NCBI GenBank assembly: GCA_030062745.1
Contig: CP099839.1
Span: 37,900,816-37,964,815, forward strand
DNA length: 64,000 nucleotides
Reading direction: 5' to 3'
From: Capitulum mitella
Taxonomy: Eukaryota; Arthropoda; Thecostraca; Pollicipedomorpha; Pollicipedidae
In this document: in pieces, positions 59,801 to 64,000 of the stretch
Layout: every line of letters begins with the position of its first letter
How positions within the stretch are numbered: position 1 is the stretch's first letter
The notes under the pieces: model-generated
Seen by the model: the letters and a program-made list of their open reading frames with translations, nothing else
Database searches by the model: none
Told to the model about the DNA's origin: nothing
Program-made: the position numbers and the translations under genes

Positions 59801-62129
59801 CGCCTACCCGCGTACTATCTCAGACAACATTTCAGTCTGAAGGCCGCCCTGGCCAGGATGGCAGCGGAATCGTCAAGGCCGACGCGTTTCGGACCGCCTT
59901 CTGCAGCGGCCGAGTGGGCCGCACCGGCTCGGCCGCTCCACATCAGACGTCACGTCACAGCCGTCAGCACTCGGCCGCTCCAGATCACAGGTCACAGCCG
60001 TCACCACTCGACCACTCCAGATCACAGGTCACAGCCGTCACCACTCGGCCGCTCCAGATCACACGTCACAGCCGTCACCACTCGGCCGCTCCAGATCACA
60101 CGTCACAGCCGTCACCACTCGGCCGCTCCAGATCACACGTCACAGCCGTCACCACTCGGCCGCTCCAGATCACACGTCACAGCCGTCACCACTCGGCCGC
60201 TCCAGATCACACGTCACAGCCGTCACCACTACGAGAAGGCGGCGACAACGTCTGATCATCATTTCGGTTAGCGCAGCGGGGCTTTACTACCCTTGCCCCC
60301 TCCAACTTACGATATGCAAGCTGCCGGGCACATCATAACGACATACCTGTGTGGTACATATAAGCTGCTACACGAGCATTCCCAGTTCCACCATACTCCA
60401 CCGTCGACGTTTTCTTTTTTTAAGAACTGCAGGCAATCACTGAACTACAGGCAACTACAGGCTATCACTGAACTATATTAAGAACTGCAGGCAATCGCTG
60501 CGTTAATCTGAAGCCGATAACACACCGAAAGCCATTTTAATAAACTGGCGCCGAAAAAGCATATATCAACGAGACCTATGCCTCTGAGCAGCGGCAAGGA
60601 GTGCGAGCCCTGCGACGGGCGTATGCAGAATCACGGCCCGTGACCCAGTCCGCCCGGCGCCGTGTTACGTCAGATACCGGCTGCGGCGCGCGTTACAACA
60701 CGGACGCAGGTTACGACGCCGCCGGCCGGCGCGCTGGCCGTGGGCGTGGCCGCCCCGCGAACGCGGCCGTCTGAAGGGTTCGGGCCGAGGGCCGGCCGTG
60801 GCCGTGACGCGGGCCCCGGCCGCCGGCCTCACCTGGGCTATCCGGACGCCGTACTGGGCGAACATGGCGTCGTAGAGCGACATGAGGCCCGACTGGCCCA
60901 CGGCGGCCGCCGCTCTCGGCTCCAGCGTGTGGATGCCGCTCTTCTGAAAGCGTACACCGACTCGCTTTATGGCGAGCTTGCTTTTGTTCAAGCCATGCGA
61001 GTGGATCAACGGCACCAAAATATCATTAAAAGAAAGTTCTCGTGTATGGAACTTCTCTCACGCGGGACACTGGCGTGTGTTTTAATCTCACGGGCAATTC
61101 TACGTAGATGAGATATCATGGGCTGTCCAAATGTTCTCCAAAAGATATAAAATTGGGATTTCTTTAACGATATAAAGCAACCGAAAGTCTTGGCACGCTG
61201 ACATAGTTCAACAAAATCTCACCTTCATGGCCATCAGTTATAACCTCCTACCGACGAATTTAAGGAAATAGAAAAATAGTTTGTTAGTAACAGCAGTACC
61301 AGTCACTGCGATCAAGTCAAAACAGTGTGATGACGCAAGCGTGAAGCGTAAGCACCGTTCATCGTTTCTACCTTGGCTTTAATCTGGTTGTTGCCCGATA
61401 TGGTCTCCCTCATGCTGAGGAGACATAATGAGCTCTTCTGTCAGCTTCTGCTTGCCGAACGCTACCGAGCCTGACGTCACCATCAGGCATTCGCGGCCTT
61501 CATTCTGCAGTTCCGCCACCTGTCGTAAGGCCACATCAGCCGAACATCAGTGCTCTTACGAGGAACGGACACCGATCTCAAGCGTTACGACTATTGCAAT
61601 ACGCCATCGCGTAGTCAGTCGTTACACACGGATAGTTAATTACGTTTATGACTAAGAGGCAAACGAAAAACAGTGCTGCCTACCTTTGGATGTGGCCGTA
61701 GGTCAGGCAGACGTGTCCTGAACAATAGCGGAACAGAACGTTTTTCTTCCGAATCAGCAGTACGCCTACAAAAGAGCCGAGAACATTGCTATTCCGGTCG
61801 GGCAGGTTCGATTGGCCGCTGAGAACGTATGCGACAGATCTCCGACCAAATCTCTGTCGAATCACTGCGCACCGGCGTCCCACTCGACCCAATGGCGAGG
61901 GACGCCGCGCGTCGTGAGGCCCGCCCGCAGCCGGACCGCGCCGTCCCACCTGTTCCACGATGGAGGCCAGCCGCCCCAGCGCCAGACCACACTCGTCCTC
62001 GCGCGTGATGACGGCAGAGCCCATCTTGACGACGATCCGGCGCGAGTTCTTCAGCTGGCTGCGCTCTTTGAAGGGGACCAGGCTGGAGTCCGAGGTCAGG
62101 ATTGTCCGGCCGCCCGGCTGACCGCCATT
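53807..62129 (-). CDS. ALDH18A1: Delta-1-pyrroline-5-carboxylate synthase (P5CS, ALDH18A1), nine exons, N-terminal exon missing
   Basis: This bifunctional mitochondrial enzyme makes P5C from glutamate with ATP and NADPH, for proline and ornithine synthesis. Minus-strand exons: 62129-61950, 61519-61372, 60943-60833, 59398-59246, 57124-56743, 56387-56026, 55597-55460, 55135-54940, 54436-53807 (TGA). All junctions are AG/GT and phases agree, giving 765 residues. Glutamate kinase domain (about 30-318): [76 protein letters not shown]. Reductase domain (about 325-760): [42 protein letters not shown], the presumed catalytic Cys in [12 protein letters not shown] (about residue 568), and STRF with [20 protein letters not shown] near the end. 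One extra base breaks exon 2 (about 61421) and another breaks exon 9 (about 54043). The presequence exon was not found. Confidence 0.96.
55085..55215 (-). repeat. Duplicated P5CS exon 8 acceptor (70-bp offset)
   Basis: The exon 8 start, read on the plus strand as GGTCACTGATCTCCTCCCTG at 55108 and ending CTGACCTGGG, recurs at about 55178 as GGTCATTGATCTCCTCCCGG ending CTATCCTGGG. The outer copy lies in the intron and keeps a CCAG acceptor-like end. Confidence 0.85.
57125..59245 (-). other. P5CS intron 4, nothing recognised
   Basis: This is the longest P5CS intron. I see no coding exon, RNA gene or clear repeat in it. One tRNA-like TTCGA word near 58650 does not fold into a T-arm. Confidence 0.5.
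59925..60240. repeat. 37-bp minisatellite in P5CS intron 3
   Basis: About eight units of 37 bp run head to tail. Each reads CACTCGGCCGCTCCAGATCA followed by CACGTCACAGCCGTCAC. The inner units are nearly identical, which implies recent expansion; the first ones (59925-60010) are more diverged. Each unit has CACGTCAC, a CRE/E-box-like word. No match to the flanking exon ends was seen. Confidence 0.95.
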
Positions 62130-64000
62130 CTGCAGGAAATCCTTCGTATCAGCACCAGCAGCGCATCATGGCCCATCAGCCGAGACTGCACATATCACTA
62201 ATGAGGTTTGCAATAGCAAGCCACACGTTGACCGCATTGATTTCAGTGGACTCTGCCACCTGTCCGATGGCCGGGTGTCGATTTTTTGGTTTCTTATGTG
62301 GCAACCACAGGTGTAATGTCCAATTCACCTTCCGCCATGAGGCCGAGCCCTGTCCATCCATGCATCCCTTCAGCAGTCATATGAGTTATAGAAGAATCGT
62401 GTATCTCCTGGCCGGTCATCTGTGTATAAACCTTTTTGTCTGCTACATTTCTAATGATGCTAACGATTGAAATTAATTGCCATAAAGCACCATTGTTGAA
62501 TATTTTCATCCCCAGCGTATTAAAAACGATCATTTTGAGCTCACAATTATCACAGAGATCAGGGGCTCACGGACCCGTTTGATGTCGCCCCTAAAATGTA
62601 AAAAACCGCCCAATCAAGTGACTGCACGAAAAGTCTGTTTCAATGTCACCAATCTTTTTCTACCCGGCAAAAACTGCGGAACTTCATTATGGTGCAGTCA
62701 AGAGGTAAAGCGGGCCTGGACCCATCTGAACTTATTTGGGAATCTCCTTGCAGAAACGTAACCGAGATCTCCGGCCCGCACTGCCCACGGCCTCCACTGA
62801 GCGGCGTGACCGAAGTCGGCTCAGGCCGATCGCAGCTCCGGACAGTAAGTTAAAGCCAACCGTCCGGCCGTCACGGCCGCCACGGCCGCGGCCGGACAGC
62901 TCACCTGTCACGGCTGACGGCTGAGCCGGGGTGAGGGAGACCGCACCCCCCCGCCCCCGACACCGGCCGGCCAAGCAGCGTCCCGGACCGCGGCGCGCCC
63001 CGGCAGGTGAAGCCAAGGGTGTGGCGCGCAACTGACCTTACCGAGTAACGGTCACATGAACGATGAGCTCAAGGAGGCAGGAGACTGTCCGACTGCAGGG
63101 CGTCTTAGTGCTGTACGCAAAATGTATTTAACCGGGAGAAACAAACGATGGGCGTCAAGGATCTCCCCGCCTCCTATGTCGATTACCTTAAGCTATCATA
63201 ACGACAAATTTTTAATCATGCATTCCCAACATTATAACAGTTACAATACGGTTCGCGTTATTTCTGCTATTAGTCCCAGTTCCATGCCTTCAGACCCAGT
63301 TCTGATCACGCTCTGTGCACGTGAATCAGCGCGCCACCTGAACTAATGGCGTCAAAACTGAACCTCATGGCGCGCGCCCTGCAGTCGCAGCTCTAACACA
63401 GAATAACGACTGGATTTCAGGGCGGCCTTGGGCTTCCCCTCACACTTTCACAGCTGTTGCTGGGGAAAAGCCGTCGGCACTCGCACACCGCAGCGCCGGT
63501 TCATGACGGCCTTGTTGCGAAACGCAGTTTGAACTGAGAGAAGGGATTTTATGAGCGATCTGATGCGTATGGGTAACCGAATGGGCTGGTAAACCGGCGT
63601 CTGTCCACGGAGCAAGTCTGACTAGATGAGTACCGCATTACGACGAGATAATGATCCCTGTATTCCTTCCTAACCTTACATTTCCCGATCATTCCGGCTG
63701 GAGAAGGGACCGGAAACTGAATGCCGTCTGCCGCGGCCGGTCGACTGTGGGACTGTCGGAACCTGCAGCCTTATTTGGCCGGCGTGGCCACGTGGCGCCG
63801 ACGCCGGTCCCCCGGCCCCGGCCCACAGGCGGTACATCGGCCGCTGGCAGCCGTTCCCACGCACAACCCTGCGGCCAAAAATACCCACCGACCCCGGCCG
63901 CGTGAGACGAGCGCAGCCAAGGTCTGCAGGTATGTGGGCCACGCGGTGCCGGGTCGGGCCGTTGGGGATTGAGGCAGGAGTACTGCGGCGGCCGCCGCCG
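62130..64000. other. Upstream of P5CS; first exon not found
   Basis: The P5CS promoter and the presequence exon should lie here or beyond the window. GC-rich patches at 62760-63030 and 63720-64000 contain donor-like CAG/GTGAGC (minus strand, about 62900), but the phase does not fit the 62129 exon as coding, so it could at most be untranslated. Nothing else is supported. Confidence 0.35.

Noticed and set aside
59791-60271. Open frames rich in His/Ser/Arg
   Set aside because: They are translations of the 37-bp minisatellite; a 37-bp period cycles through all three frames and stays open by chance.
62732-63031. Minus-strand GC-rich frame as the P5CS presequence exon
   Set aside because: Its donor near 62900 leaves a phase that does not match the 62129 exon, and it lacks a clear ATG.

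Overview
The window is eukaryotic nuclear DNA, almost certainly from an arthropod. The coding signal is broken into short exons with GT-AG introns. Coding third positions and scattered islands are very GC- and CpG-rich, while introns and spacers are AT-richer. A degenerate block of the arthropod telomere motif (TTAGG) lies near 50.0 kb. The recognisable proteins (E93/Eip93F, COG8, delta-1-pyrroline-5-carboxylate synthase) look like arthropod versions. A crustacean such as a barnacle would fit the composition and gene sizes, but that is a guess.

Three protein-coding genes can be reconstructed, all on the minus strand. (1) 5248-8832: the 3' four coding exons of an E93/Eip93F (LCOR-family) transcription factor, with a PLDLS CtBP-type motif and two psq helix-turn-helix domains. 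(2) 37461-52016: a complete COG8 gene (Golgi tethering complex) in eleven coding exons. (3) 53807-62129: nine exons of P5CS/ALDH18A1, the bifunctional glutamate kinase / glutamyl-phosphate reductase; only its mitochondrial N-terminal exon is missing. In all three genes the exon phases agree at every junction. A further minus-strand first exon of an unrecognised gene lies at 36391-36526. The genes are ordinary housekeeping or developmental loci in a row and do not form a pathway.

Between and inside the genes there are: two large diverged foldback repeats (1.1-3.1 kb and 50.4-51.6 kb), a degenerate L1-type LINE (17.0-19.6 kb), a Tc1-family transposon with TA target duplications (40342-41726), a hAT-like non-autonomous element (47.7-49.75 kb), several minisatellites, and gene-poor GC-rich islands, some with promoter-like motifs.

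The most unusual signal is that tandem repeats start exactly at splice junctions. In COG8 the exon 9 donor, exon 7 acceptor, exon 3 donor, exon 8 acceptor and exon 4 acceptor are each duplicated into the intron, the first two as arrays of about 31-bp units. P5CS exon 8 and one E93 exon show single duplications of the same kind. A second oddity is that three conserved exons each carry one extra base; removing it restores both the conserved protein and the exon phase, so these are probably assembly indels, though this is unproven.
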